A stretch of DNA of 64,000 bases from JBFJKD01 sp038106145 (GTDB taxonomy: Bacteria > Pseudomonadota > Gammaproteobacteria > Pseudomonadales > Porticoccaceae): NCBI GenBank assembly GCA_038106145.1, contig JAYODD010000001.1, forward strand, positions 1 through 64,000, given 5' to 3'. This document shows positions 44,949-53,860 of the stretch, in pieces (within the stretch, counting starts at the first letter, position 1; every line of letters begins with the position of its first letter). The translations under genes were made by a program, and so were the position numbers. Under the pieces are notes generated by a model. That model saw only the letters and a program-made list of their open reading frames with translations. It was not told where the DNA came from and made no database searches.

Positions 44949-46217
44949 ATGCGTATCGCTGTCGTTGGATCGGGAATATCGGGGCTGTCAGCTGCCTGGC
45001 TGCTGAGCCAGCGCCACCAAGTCACGCTGTTCGAGGCGGAAAAGCGCCTTGGCGGTCATACTCATACGGTGGACGTCACGCTGGATGGCCAAACCTTCCC
45101 GGTCGATACCGGGTTTCTGGTATTCAACCATCGCACTTATCCCGAGCTCACCCGGCTGTTCGACACCCTGGGGGTGGAAACCGTCGCCAGCGAGATGTCG
45201 TTCAGCGTGCGACTCGACCAGCCCGATCTCGAATGGGCGGGCAACTCGCTCGCCACCGTGTTCGGCCAGCGCGCCAATCTTGCGCGACCCGCTTTCTGGC
45301 ACATGCTGCGCGACATCCTGCGCTTTAACCGTGAAGCGGTGCGCGAACCTGCGCTCGCCAGCAGCATGGCGCTGGGCGACTACCTCAAGGCGCGTGGTTA
45401 CGGCAAGCCTTTCATCGAGTGGTATCTTCTGCCGATGGCGGCCGCAATCTGGTCATGCCCGGCTTCACAGATGCTGGAATTTCCGCTGTCATCATTCGTC
45501 ACCTTCTGCCACAACCATGGCCTGTTGCAGGTAACGAACCGGCCACAGTGGCGCACCGTTAAGGGTGGCGGGCGCGAATATGTAAACAAGCTGGCAGCCG
45601 GCATCGGCGATATTCATCTCGGCCAACCGGTGGAGTCGCTGAGCCCGCGCGGCGACAACGACGAGCTGGTGAGTGGCAGCGTATCGGGGTTGTTCGACCA
45701 AGTGGTGCTGGCCTGCCACAGCGACCAGTCGCGCGGCATTCTGGCGCAACACTATCCGACCCAGTCCCACCTGTTGCGGCATATGTCCTATCAGCCAAAC
45801 CGGGCGGTGCTGCATAGCGACGCAAGCATGTTGCCGCGCCGCAAAAACCTGTGGGCGGCGTGGAACTACCAGTCAGGTCACAGTAAGCTGAGCGATCGCC
45901 CCGTCGCGGTGCATTACCTGATCAACCGCCTGCAACCGCTGCCAACCGACACGCCGGTGATCGTTTCGCTCAACCCGTTGCAGGAACCCGATCCGGCAAA
46001 GGTGCACGGCGAATTCCATTACAGCCATCCTGTATTCAGCCACCAGGCCGTCGGCATCCAGCGCCATATCGCGGCAGCCAATGGCCGTGAAGGCATCTGG
46101 CTTGCGGGCGCCTGGCTTGGCTACGGCTTCCACGAGGACGGTCTTGCCTCCGCGCTGCGGGTCGCACTCCGGCTTGATGCCGCCGCGCCCTGGAAGGGGC
46201 TTGCCCATGCTGCCTGA
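44949..46217 (+). CDS. FAD-dependent oxidoreductase (amine oxidase-like)
   Basis: This 422-residue flavoprotein starts with the dinucleotide-binding motif VVGSGISGLSAAWLLSQ. It has GGHTHTVDV and a C-terminal FAD segment (GIWLAGAWLGYGFHEDGL). It belongs to the COG2907 family, regularly found beside DUF1365 and Cfa-like genes. It probably acts on fatty acyl chains, by association; a desaturase role as in methylated/furan fatty acid synthesis of Rhodobacter is inference. The ATG at 44949 is used; the open frame extends upstream into the peroxidase gene. Confidence 0.87.
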   Translation: MRIAVVGSGISGLSAAWLLSQRHQVTLFEAEKRLGGHTHTVDVTLDGQTFPVDTGFLVFNHRTYPELTRLFDTLGVETVASEMSFSVRLDQPDLEWAGNSLATVFGQRANLARPAFWHMLRDILRFNREAVREPALASSMALGDYLKARGYGKPFIEWYLLPMAAAIWSCPASQMLEFPLSSFVTFCHNHGLLQVTNRPQWRTVKGGGREYVNKLAAGIGDIHLGQPVESLSPRGDNDELVSGSVSGLFDQVVLACHSDQSRGILAQHYPTQSHLLRHMSYQPNRAVLHSDASMLPRRKNLWAAWNYQSGHSKLSDRPVAVHYLINRLQPLPTDTPVIVSLNPLQEPDPAKVHGEFHYSHPVFSHQAVGIQRHIAAANGREGIWLAGAWLGYGFHEDGLASALRVALRLDAAAPWKGLAHAA

Positions 46218-46959
46218 TTCCAACTCATCCGCGCAGATCGGCTTCGGCCAGGTCATGCATATTCGGCAGCAGCCGGTCACGCATCGTTTCGACTATCCGG
46301 TGTATTTCGTGCGCCTGCCGGTGCACGATCTGGCGCATGTCGAGTCGCGTTGGTTCTCACGCAATCGTTTCAACCTGCTGAGCTTTCACGAGCGTGATCA
46401 CGGCGATGGTGCCGACAGCCTGGCCTGGGCGCGTGGCCTGCTGAAGCAACATGGTCTGGCCGCCGACGGCGCGATTTGGCTCACCACTTTTCCGCGCGTG
46501 CTCGGCTATGCCTTCAAGCCGGTGAGCTTCTGGCATTGCCATCGCGCCGACGGCGAACTGGTGGCGGTGCTGGCCGAAGTCAACAACACCTTCGGCGAGC
46601 GCCACGTCTACCTGCTGCGAACGAACGACCCCAACGCCACATTGCACGCCGAAAAGGTGTTTCACGTCTCGCCCTTTTTTCCGGTGCGCGGCGACTACAC
46701 CTTTCACTTTCAACAGCACGACGACATTTTTCGCGCGCGCATCGATTACGCCACCGGTTTAGGCGAAACCCTACGGACGGCCTGGATGGGCAGACTGCAG
46801 CCGCTGACGCCACGTCGCTGTCTGCGCGCATTTTTCAGCTATCCGCTGATGACCTGGGGTGTGATCGCGCGCATCCACCTGCAGGCGCTGCGGCTGTTGA
46901 TCAAACGCGTGCCATTTTTCCGCAAACCCCCGCTGCCATTGAACGAGGTTACCGAATGA
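46207..46959 (+). CDS. DUF1365 family protein
   Basis: This 250-residue protein of DUF1365 is almost always encoded between the COG2907 flavoprotein and a Cfa-type methyltransferase. Motifs seen: HRFDYPVYFVRLPVHDL, FPRVLGYAFKPVSFWHC, VLAEVNNTFGERHVYLL and KVFHVSPFFPV. The function is unknown; a role in the lipid modification of this operon is inferred. The ATG at 46207 overlaps the upstream gene by 11 bases. Confidence 0.9.
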   Translation: MLPDSNSSAQIGFGQVMHIRQQPVTHRFDYPVYFVRLPVHDLAHVESRWFSRNRFNLLSFHERDHGDGADSLAWARGLLKQHGLAADGAIWLTTFPRVLGYAFKPVSFWHCHRADGELVAVLAEVNNTFGERHVYLLRTNDPNATLHAEKVFHVSPFFPVRGDYTFHFQQHDDIFRARIDYATGLGETLRTAWMGRLQPLTPRRCLRAFFSYPLMTWGVIARIHLQALRLLIKRVPFFRKPPLPLNEVTE

Positions 46960-48170
46960 ATACCGCCAGCCTGAGTGCCGCCCTGCAACGCAGCAACACC
47001 CCCTGGTATGCACGCCAGGTGATCCACCTACTGCAAGAAATCGAGCACGGATGCCTGCATCTGGAACTGCCCAACGGCATGCAACTCACGCTTGGCCACG
47101 GCACACCGGATGCCTATCTCAAATTCGACCAATGGAGCGCGTTTCGCGATGTGCTGAGCAAGGGCGACATCGGTTTTGCCGAAGGCTATATCGCCGGGAC
47201 GTGGCACAGCGCCGACCTCACCGGCGTATTGACCCTGCTGGCCAATAATCGCAGTGCACTCGACCGTGCCATCTATGGCCGCTGGTGGGGGCGCCTGTAC
47301 AACCGTCTGCGCCATCTGCTGAACGCCAACACGCTGCGGGGGTCGCGCCGCAACATCGCCAGCCACTATGACCTCGGCAACGATTTTTATTCGCTGTGGC
47401 TCGACCCCTCGATGACGTATTCCAGCGCACGGTTCGACGGCGACACCACGCTGTCGCTACAGCAGGCGCAAACCCGAAAATACCAACACATGCTTGATCT
47501 GCTCGAGCTGCCAGACGGCCAGTCTCTACTGGAAATCGGCTGCGGCTGGGGCGGGTTTGCCGAACACGCGGCACGCACGTCCGGACATAGGGTACGTGGC
47601 ATCACCCTGTCACAGCAGCAACTCGACTTTGCCCGCAAGCGCATTGACGATGCCCAGCTGAGCGACAGCTGTCAGTTCGAATTTCAGGATTACCGCGAGG
47701 AAACGCAGCAGTACGACGGCATCGTGTCAATCGAGATGTTCGAGGCAGTGGGCGAGGCCTACTGGCCGACCTACTTCGACAGCTTGAAGCGTAGCCTCAA
47801 GCGTGGTGGCCGCGCAGTCGTGCAAACCATCCTCATCGACGACGCCTTGTTTGAACGCTACCGTGGTGGCGCCGACTTTATCCAGCAATATGTGTTTCCC
47901 GGCGGTATGTTGCCCTCCCCATCACGCTTCATCGAGGAAGCTACGCGTGCCGGTTTCACCGTCACCCGGCAGGAACGCTTCGGTCTCGATTACGCTGAAA
48001 CCCTGAAGCGCTGGCGACTCAGCTTCCACGAACAGATCGAGGCCGTGCGCAAGCAAGGTTTCGATGAGCGCTTCCTGCGTCTCTGGCATTTCTATCTGGC
48101 TTACTGCGAGGCCGGCTTCCACGTCGGTTCGGTCGATGTTGCACAATTCCGCCTTGAACACGCGGCTTAA
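46956..48170 (+). CDS. Cfa-type fatty acid methyltransferase
   Basis: This enzyme transfers a methyl group from S-adenosylmethionine to an unsaturated acyl chain in membrane phospholipid. The 404-residue product has IASHYDLGNDFYSLWLDPSM, the SAM motif LEIGCGWGGFAEHAA and FQDYREE. E. coli Cfa has Cys in MQYSCAYW; here it reads MTYSSARF. The Cfa sequence FEHVG is FEAVG. These changes are usual for the paralogues of this operon type, which in Rhodobacter make methylated fatty acids rather than cyclopropane ones. The product here is unproven. ATGA overlap with DUF1365. Confidence 0.88.
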   Translation: MNTASLSAALQRSNTPWYARQVIHLLQEIEHGCLHLELPNGMQLTLGHGTPDAYLKFDQWSAFRDVLSKGDIGFAEGYIAGTWHSADLTGVLTLLANNRSALDRAIYGRWWGRLYNRLRHLLNANTLRGSRRNIASHYDLGNDFYSLWLDPSMTYSSARFDGDTTLSLQQAQTRKYQHMLDLLELPDGQSLLEIGCGWGGFAEHAARTSGHRVRGITLSQQQLDFARKRIDDAQLSDSCQFEFQDYREETQQYDGIVSIEMFEAVGEAYWPTYFDSLKRSLKRGGRAVVQTILIDDALFERYRGGADFIQQYVFPGGMLPSPSRFIEEATRAGFTVTRQERFGLDYAETLKRWRLSFHEQIEAVRKQGFDERFLRLWHFYLAYCEAGFHVGSVDVAQFRLEHAA

Positions 48171-48669
48171 AACCGCGCTTACCGCAGCTTGCCTGCTTGC
48201 GGCATCGGCCTTGTACGCCAGCCCGCTGCCGCACTTGCCCAACTTCGAGGCGGTCGGCAGCGGCACCATGCGTTTCTTCGGCCTGCGCATTTACGACGCC
48301 ACCTTGTGGTCGCCCGGCGGCGTCTGGTCTGCCAACCAGCCCTATGCGCTGGAATTGGTCTATGCGCGCAGCTTCGAGGGTGCTGCCATCGCACAGCGCT
48401 CGATCGAGGAAATGCGTGCCCAGCGCGCTTATCCCGCCGCCACGCTGACGCGCTGGGAACAGCACATGCGCGCGCTGTTCCCCGATGTCGCAAGCGGCGA
48501 CCGCCTCACCGGTGTGCGCATGCCCGGCGAAGGCGCAGCGTTTTACAGTGGTACCCGCAAACTCGGGCAAATAGACAATGAAGCCTTCGCCGACGCTTTC
48601 TTCGGCATCTGGCTCGAACCGGCCACCCGCGCGCCCGGTTTGCGCGCCCGTCTGCTGAAGTTGCCATGA
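48136..48669 (+). CDS. chalcone isomerase-like exported protein
   Basis: This 177-residue protein has a signal peptide (CLLAASALYASP) and a chalcone-isomerase-like fold sequence (GSGTMRFFGLRIYDATLWSP, LELVYARSFEGAAIAQRS, GVRMPGEGAAFYSG). Bacterial members are periplasmic, of unknown function, and occur with Cfa/DUF1365 genes. The fold family is also known for fatty-acid binding. The ATG at 48136 overlaps the methyltransferase by 35 bases. Confidence 0.82.
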   Translation: MLHNSALNTRLKTALTAACLLAASALYASPLPHLPNFEAVGSGTMRFFGLRIYDATLWSPGGVWSANQPYALELVYARSFEGAAIAQRSIEEMRAQRAYPAATLTRWEQHMRALFPDVASGDRLTGVRMPGEGAAFYSGTRKLGQIDNEAFADAFFGIWLEPATRAPGLRARLLKLP

Positions 48670-49904
48670 CGCCGTTGCCGCGTGCGCGCCTTCTCGCCTA
48701 CGGCGGACTCGGTCTGCCGCTCGCATTCGCGGCGCTGCCGCTCTACATCCATCTCGCGCCGTTTTACAGCAGCGTGATTTCGCTTTCCCTGCTCGGCGTG
48801 ATCCTGCTCGCGCTGCGTTTTCTCGACGCCGCGATCGATCCCCTGATTGGCGCGCTGTTCGACCGTTTTCCCCATCCGCGCACCCTGGTGGCGCTTTCCC
48901 TTCCCGTGCTCGGGCTGGGCTGGATCGGGGTGTTTACCTTGCCTGAATCGCTGCCAGTGGTGCCCTGGCTGATCGTGATGCTGATGCTGACCACAATCGG
49001 CTACAGCCTCGTCACCGTGGTGCACAACACCTGGGGGGCATGCTTGTCGAGCGTGCCCCACGAGCGCACCCGGCTCTTTGCCGCGCGCGAGGGCTTCGGC
49101 CTGCTAGGCGTGGTGCTCGCCGCCGCACTGCCCACCCTGCTGGCGGCCAGCCTTGCCGAAGGGCTGGCGCGTATGGGCTGGATTTTTCTCGGCTTGCTGC
49201 TGGGCTTTGCTGCGTTCACCCTGATCGCTAGCCCTGCAATGGAACGCAGTACGCGTTCACCCGGGTTCAAACAGATGTTGCGGCCGCTGGCCAACCCGGT
49301 ATTTGCCCGCTTTGTGCCCGGCTATCTGCTGAACGGTGTTGCCGCCGCGTTGCCCGCCACGCTGGTGATTTTTTTCATCGAAGACTTGCTGAAGCTCGCC
49401 TCCCACAGCGGGCTGTTTCTGGTGATTTATTTCCTGAGCGGCGCGCTCGGCCTGCCGCTGTGGGTGCGACTGGCCAAACGCATCGGCACGCTCGACGCCT
49501 GGCTTGCCTCGATGGCGCTATCCATCGCTGCTTTTGCCGGCGCATTCTGGCTCGGCGCCGGCGATCTGGTCGGCTATGCGCTGGTATGTGCAGCATCTGG
49601 TCTCGCACTTGGGGCCGATCTTGCGCTGCCGCCGGCGCTGGTCGCCGACATGATCGACGCCGACCCCGCGCCGCAGCCTGGCACGTATTACGGACTGCTG
49701 AGCTTTTTTGCCAAGCTCACCCTGGCGCTCGCCGCAGGGACGGCACTGCCGCTGCTCGATTTTTGGGGCTACTCGCCCGGCGGCGGCAACCTGTTCGCGC
49801 TATCCGCCACCTATGCCTTGTTGCCAATCGTCATGAAACTCGGCGCGCTGGTCTGGTTCTGGCGCGCCCGCCCAATCGCCCACTCTGGAGTTGTCCCATT
49901 TTGA
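48666..49904 (+). CDS. MFS transporter of the lipid operon
   Basis: This 412-residue membrane protein has about 12 hydrophobic segments and is GPH/melibiose-like (RFLDAAIDPLIGALFDR, TWGACLSSVPHERTRLFAAREG). Homologues are linked with Cfa-like and DUF3833 genes. The substrate is unknown; a lipid or lipid precursor is a guess. Overlaps both neighbours by 4 bases. Confidence 0.85.
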   Translation: MTPLPRARLLAYGGLGLPLAFAALPLYIHLAPFYSSVISLSLLGVILLALRFLDAAIDPLIGALFDRFPHPRTLVALSLPVLGLGWIGVFTLPESLPVVPWLIVMLMLTTIGYSLVTVVHNTWGACLSSVPHERTRLFAAREGFGLLGVVLAAALPTLLAASLAEGLARMGWIFLGLLLGFAAFTLIASPAMERSTRSPGFKQMLRPLANPVFARFVPGYLLNGVAAALPATLVIFFIEDLLKLASHSGLFLVIYFLSGALGLPLWVRLAKRIGTLDAWLASMALSIAAFAGAFWLGAGDLVGYALVCAASGLALGADLALPPALVADMIDADPAPQPGTYYGLLSFFAKLTLALAAGTALPLLDFWGYSPGGGNLFALSATYALLPIVMKLGALVWFWRARPIAHSGVVPF

Positions 49905-50428
49905 AAAAATCGCTCGCCATGCTGTGTACCGTGCTGGGTCTGACCGGCTGTGCCGGCGTGTCCCCCGAAGTTTATCGCGACCAAAAACCCACACTCGACA
50001 TCGCCACCTACTTCAACGGCCCGCTCACCGCCTGGGGGTATTTCGCCGACCGCTCGGGCGAAGTCAAGCGCCGCTTCACCGTGAAGATGACCGGCGAATG
50101 GAAAGGCAACGAAGGCGTGCTGACCGAAAACTTTGTCTGGTCCGACGGTGAGAAATCGCAGCGCATTTGGCGCATCAGCAAGCTCGATGCGCATCGCTAT
50201 ATCGGCCGCGCCGACGACGTCAAAGACGAAGCCATCGGCACCGCCTACGGCAACGCGCTGCAGTGGAAATACACCCTCCTACTTCCGCTAGACGGAAAAA
50301 TCTACGAAGTACAGTTCGACGACTGGATGTACCAGATGGATGGCACGACGATGCTGAACAAATCGGAGATGCGCAAGTTCGGTTTCAAGCTCGGCGAAAT
50401 CGTGATTGCCTTCAGGAAAGACGCATGA
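49901..50428 (+). CDS. DUF3833 lipoprotein
   Basis: This 175-residue protein begins at a TTG (49901) overlapping the MFS stop; a GGAG lies 10 bases before. The signal ends in the lipobox LTGCAG. The body has FNGPLTAWGYFADRSGEVKR, VKMTGEWKGNEGVLTENF and DDWMYQMDGTTMLNKSEMRK, typical DUF3833. Function unknown. It is anchored in the outer or inner membrane and always clusters with this operon type. A start at the ATG 49919 would shorten the signal too much. Confidence 0.87.
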   Translation: MKKSLAMLCTVLGLTGCAGVSPEVYRDQKPTLDIATYFNGPLTAWGYFADRSGEVKRRFTVKMTGEWKGNEGVLTENFVWSDGEKSQRIWRISKLDAHRYIGRADDVKDEAIGTAYGNALQWKYTLLLPLDGKIYEVQFDDWMYQMDGTTMLNKSEMRKFGFKLGEIVIAFRKDA

Positions 50429-51192
50429 GTCTCAATCCCCCCCTCGCCGACTGGCACGGGCAACGCGTGTGGCTGATCGGTGCCAGCTCGGGCATTGGCG
50501 AGGCGACGGCAAAAATGCTGATGGCGCGCGGCGCGCAGGTGGCGCTAACCAGCCGCAACCGCGATGCGCTGACGGCACTGGCTGGCGGCAGCGCGCTGGT
50601 TGCACCTGCCGACGTCACTGACCGCGTTGGCCTGCAAGCTGCATTCGATGCGATCTGCGCAAACTTTGGCGACATCGATGTGGCCATCATCAATGCTGGC
50701 ACCCACCAACCGATGCGCGCCTGGGAACTGGATGCCGTGGTCGCTGAAAACCTGGTGCAGGTCAATCTGGTCGGCGCGATAAATGTGAGCACCCTGCTTG
50801 CCCCGTATTTTGCACAGCGCGGCAGCGGGCGGCTGGCGATCACCGCCAGCGTGGCAGGCTACGGCGGCCTGCCCAGCGGACTGGTGTACGGCGCGACCAA
50901 GGCGGCGCTGATCAACTTCGCCGAAACGCTTTACCTCGACCTCGCGCCCAAGGGCGTGGCAGTCCATCTCATCAATCCCGGCTTCGTCAAAACACCGCTC
51001 ACCGACCTCAACGATTTCAAGATGCCGGCACTGATCGAGGCCGATGAGGCTGCGCGCGATATTCTCTCCGGCATCGAACGTGGCGCATTCGAGATTCACT
51101 TTCCCAAGCGCTTCACCCGCATGCTGAAGCTGCTGAACCTGCTGCCGTATCGCGCCTACTTCCCCCTTGTCCACCGGATCACTGGCTTATGA
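50425..51192 (+). CDS. short-chain dehydrogenase/reductase
   Basis: This 255-residue SDR has the cofactor motif GASSGIGEATA, NAG (IINAGTHQP), and the catalytic YGATK preceded by a Ser (TASVAGYGG). The cofactor is likely NADP(H), from the Arg in TSRNRD. The substrate is unknown, possibly an acyl or carbonyl product of lipid oxidation. ATGA overlaps link it to DUF3833 and the next gene. Confidence 0.9.
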   Translation: MSLNPPLADWHGQRVWLIGASSGIGEATAKMLMARGAQVALTSRNRDALTALAGGSALVAPADVTDRVGLQAAFDAICANFGDIDVAIINAGTHQPMRAWELDAVVAENLVQVNLVGAINVSTLLAPYFAQRGSGRLAITASVAGYGGLPSGLVYGATKAALINFAETLYLDLAPKGVAVHLINPGFVKTPLTDLNDFKMPALIEADEAARDILSGIERGAFEIHFPKRFTRMLKLLNLLPYRAYFPLVHRITGL

Positions 51193-51617
51193 ATGCCCTC
51201 GACGACTTGTGCGTGTATTTTGAACGACTCTCTGCCAACAACCTGGACGCGCTCGACACCTATTACGCAGCGGATGCATGGTTCAAGGACCCGTTCCATG
51301 AGGTGACGGGGGTGGATGCCATTCGGGCGATCCTACGCCACACCTTCGACAAGCTTTCAGGCGCACGCTTTCGCGTCACCCAGCGCTTTCCCGGCGCTGA
51401 GCAGCATGCCGTCATTCTGTGGGAAATGGATTTCACCATGCCGGTCACCCGCCAACCCACCACCATCCGTGGCGCCACCCACCTGATCTTCGATGCTGAC
51501 GGCCAAGTGACGCATCATCGCGATTACTGGGATGCGGCTGAAGAACTGTATGGCCGTTTACCGGTGCTGAAATGGCTGATGCGCGCACTGGCCAGGCAGG
51601 CGGCAGCACCGCGCTAA
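51189..51617 (+). CDS. SnoaL/NTF2-like protein
   Basis: This 142-residue protein has the NTF2-like cone fold pattern (YYAADAWFKDPFHEVTGVDAI, VILWEMDFTM, GATHLIFDADGQVTHHRDYW). It may bind or isomerise a small hydrophobic ligand. It is the last gene of the operon (about 7.5 kb from 44109), overlapping the SDR by 4 bases. No terminator is seen before the convergent gene at 51720. Confidence 0.87.
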   Translation: MNALDDLCVYFERLSANNLDALDTYYAADAWFKDPFHEVTGVDAIRAILRHTFDKLSGARFRVTQRFPGAEQHAVILWEMDFTMPVTRQPTTIRGATHLIFDADGQVTHHRDYWDAAEELYGRLPVLKWLMRALARQAAAPR

Positions 51618-51719
51618 AATCAAAGGAGGGCGCTTTGCTGGGGAGTTGGACGTTAGGTTTGGACTTCCCAGGGTTTGCTAGACACTGAATAACGTTAGCG
51701 AGGCAGTATATAGATTCTC

Positions 51720-52226
51720 TTAAATTCTTCTGGAATCATAAGCCCAATGCAGCAAAGCTTGCCGCTGTTTCCTTCGACAGGAAAAATCATGGGGCTCGCA
51801 GTTTTTAGCAACAGCAGCCCAATGCCTGCGAATTGCTTTCCAGCGTTTTATCTGCCTGAGGTCTTCCTTGGGAAGACGACGACCCATGTAATACCGGCAA
51901 TACCATTGAAACCATCCTCTAGGATCTTCATGGTAAAGCCAGCCTTTTTGTTGCCAGTCCTTCAAAGGCAAGGAGGCATCAACTCCAAAATAATTCACTT
52001 TAGGGTTTTTCTTCTCTGGTGATAGTCGCGCTTTTTGAAACCAGTTTTTTGGAAACTCTTTTTGACAATCACACATGTATTTTCCGCCAAACACCCCCAG
52101 TTCAAGAATTTCTTTGGGTGTCAGATGTGGCTCAAATTCAGGATGGAAATTTTTACCCGGCTTTTCTTCTAGCACATAACGGTAATTTCGCTGAAAGGAA
52201 TCATTAACGATGACTTCTTTTTTCAT
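51720..52226 (-). CDS. conserved protein of unknown function, rudS partner
   Basis: This 168-residue soluble protein is rich in aromatic and charged residues: NFHPEFEPHLTPKEILELG, FGGKYMCDCQKEFP, DPRGWFQWYCRYYMGRRLP, RRHWAAVAKNC. I recall similar proteins near photolyase-type genes but know no domain name. Four Cys (MCDC, YCRYY, NCEP/FSC) could bind metal. Its ATG overlaps the stop of the DUF523-DUF1722 gene by 4 bases, so the two are co-translated. Confidence 0.7.
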   Translation of the reverse strand: MKKEVIVNDSFQRNYRYVLEEKPGKNFHPEFEPHLTPKEILELGVFGGKYMCDCQKEFPKNWFQKARLSPEKKNPKVNYFGVDASLPLKDWQQKGWLYHEDPRGWFQWYCRYYMGRRLPKEDLRQIKRWKAIRRHWAAVAKNCEPHDFSCRRKQRQALLHWAYDSRRI

Positions 52227-53215
52227 AAACTGTTTAGCAACATCAATTCTTTTGGATGCGGTTTCATATACACAGAATTTTCAATATACGGGTTGGGATG
52301 TCGCTTGAAATGATGTCGCAACAAGGTAATGGGAACAATCAACGGCAAACGACCCAAACGATAATCTTCAATACTTTCATTCATTTCCTGCTTGTCTTCT
52401 GAATCGAGATGTTTTTTAAGATAACCCTGAATATGCTGCAAGACGTTTACGTGATTACCAATACTGGCTTTTATTTTCATCAAGGCCATTGCGCGTGAAA
52501 TATATTGTGGAACAAAATCGTGTAAATCTTCTTCGCGAATTTTTGCAAGATCGGAACCAAGACTTCTAAAAAGATCCTGATCATGACTCATGAAAAGCAG
52601 CTTATGCTGCGCATGAAAACTAGTGAGCCCATGCAAGGTGAGGCCATCTTCAAGAACCTTTCTCCATCGCGAAAAAAAAATAACCCTGCCAATAAAGTTT
52701 TCTCGAATAATGGGATCTTCCAACCGACCTTCTTCTTCCACCGGCAAATTCGGAAAATTTTCTATCATGCGTTTGGTATAAATACCTTCCCCCATATTCA
52801 CCGGATGCCCATTGTCATAAACCTTGACTCTTTCCATACCGCAACTGGGCGAGCTCTTTTTAACAACGTAGCCGCACAATTTTGAATGCCAGGACGATTG
52901 CTGATCTGCTGAGTTTGAAAGTGCCTGCGTATAATCCTGTGACTCATCATCACTGCCCACACAACGAATGTCTTCCTTAAGTTTAATCAGCTTGATGGTT
53001 TTTCTTGGCACACCCAATCCAATCGCCATTTCAGGGCAGAAGCTTTCAAATCTGAAAAAAGATGACAAGGTTTTTGTTAGATAGGCATTGTGTTTATGAC
53101 CACCATCAAAACGGACCTGTTCTCCTAGCAAACAGGAACTAACGCCAATCACCAAATCAGATTCATTATTATCTTGTTTTAAATTTTCCACAATTTGTGT
53201 TTCCTCTTCTGACAA
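52223..53215 (-). CDS. rudS: DUF523-DUF1722 protein, probable tRNA 4-thiouridine desulfidase
   Basis: 330 residues: an N-terminal DUF523 (TudS) domain, residues ~20-170, with the three cluster-binding Cys in VSSCLLG, SFCPE and SSPSCGMERV, then a DUF1722 (YbgA) domain from ~190 (LMSHDQDLFRSLGSDL, VNVLQHIQGYLKKHL). Fusions of this type, named RudS, remove sulphur from tRNA 4-thiouridine using a [4Fe-4S] cluster; 4-thiouridine is the near-UV target in bacteria. The start is a TTG at 53215 without a clear ribosome site. The AT-rich base use differs from the operon to its left. Confidence 0.82.
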   Translation of the reverse strand: MSEEETQIVENLKQDNNESDLVIGVSSCLLGEQVRFDGGHKHNAYLTKTLSSFFRFESFCPEMAIGLGVPRKTIKLIKLKEDIRCVGSDDESQDYTQALSNSADQQSSWHSKLCGYVVKKSSPSCGMERVKVYDNGHPVNMGEGIYTKRMIENFPNLPVEEEGRLEDPIIRENFIGRVIFFSRWRKVLEDGLTLHGLTSFHAQHKLLFMSHDQDLFRSLGSDLAKIREEDLHDFVPQYISRAMALMKIKASIGNHVNVLQHIQGYLKKHLDSEDKQEMNESIEDYRLGRLPLIVPITLLRHHFKRHPNPYIENSVYMKPHPKELMLLNSL

Positions 53216-53327
53216 AACGCTTTTTTGACTGTTTCATTTACTTTTTAAATAAATAAGATCAATGCAAGATCAATGGGGTCAAAGATCAATGGGGTCAGAT
53301 TCGATTGATCCATCTGAACGGAGAAAC

Positions 53328-53348
53328 TCCCCGCACTAGCGGGGTTTT
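53328..53348 (+). terminator. rho-independent terminator
   Basis: CCCCGC-ACTA-GCGGGG followed by TTTTT. No + strand gene precedes it closely; it may be a leftover of a lost gene. Direct copies of GATCAATGGGGTC lie just before it (53270-53295). Confidence 0.75.
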
Positions 53349-53462
53349 TCTTATAAGCTTCTAATCCACCTCCCACTCTTGCTCATAAAGCCGTGTCGCA
53401 CGTGCAACGAAAATATAAATCGCTACGGACTCTTTTTGTGCGGTAGTGCCAAATCGTTAGCT

Positions 53463-53622
53463 GGGAAGTATAAACCACCTTTTCATTGAACAACCAACCC
53501 GAACCAACCCGGCCATTTCGCGTCCAGGCGTAGTCAATCTCATCTGATGCAGTGGCTTAGTTGGCTAAATCGTCCGGATTCTAGCCCTGTGACCCTCTCA
53601 AACCAAACCGTCAGCCGAGCGC
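53463..53622. repeat. about 160 bp diverged repeat, copy 1
   Basis: This starts with GAAGTATAAACC and ends with a 39-base stretch (53584-53622) identical to 56310-56348. The middle is only partly similar. It adjoins the IS91-like remnant and is probably the element's 3' region. Confidence 0.65.
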
Positions 53623-53676
53623 GACCCTTGCCTGGTTTCGCCGGCAACGTCCTTGTGCTTGTCAAACGGATTTTTC

Positions 53677-53811
53677 CTAGCCAAATAAGCCGGTTAGCGG
53701 CGGGCCGCGACTCTCGGGCAACCGCAACGCATCTTGGTATTCACCTTTTTCCTTCAGGTGATTCAGGATCTTCTGGATGGCCTGCCCCGCGAGCGTACCG
53801 AGTGCTTTGGG
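53677..53811 (-). pseudogene. C-terminal remnant of an IS91-like transposase
   Basis: Read on the - strand this gives AGQAIQKILNHLKEKGEYQ, then LPESRGPPLTGLFG and stop, the usual end of IS91-type transposases. Everything upstream is replaced by the IS6-type element starting at 53812. Confidence 0.6.
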
Positions 53812-53860
53812 GGTTCTGACAAGTTAACTATAAGAGAACTGAGTAATCTCGCTACCAGTC

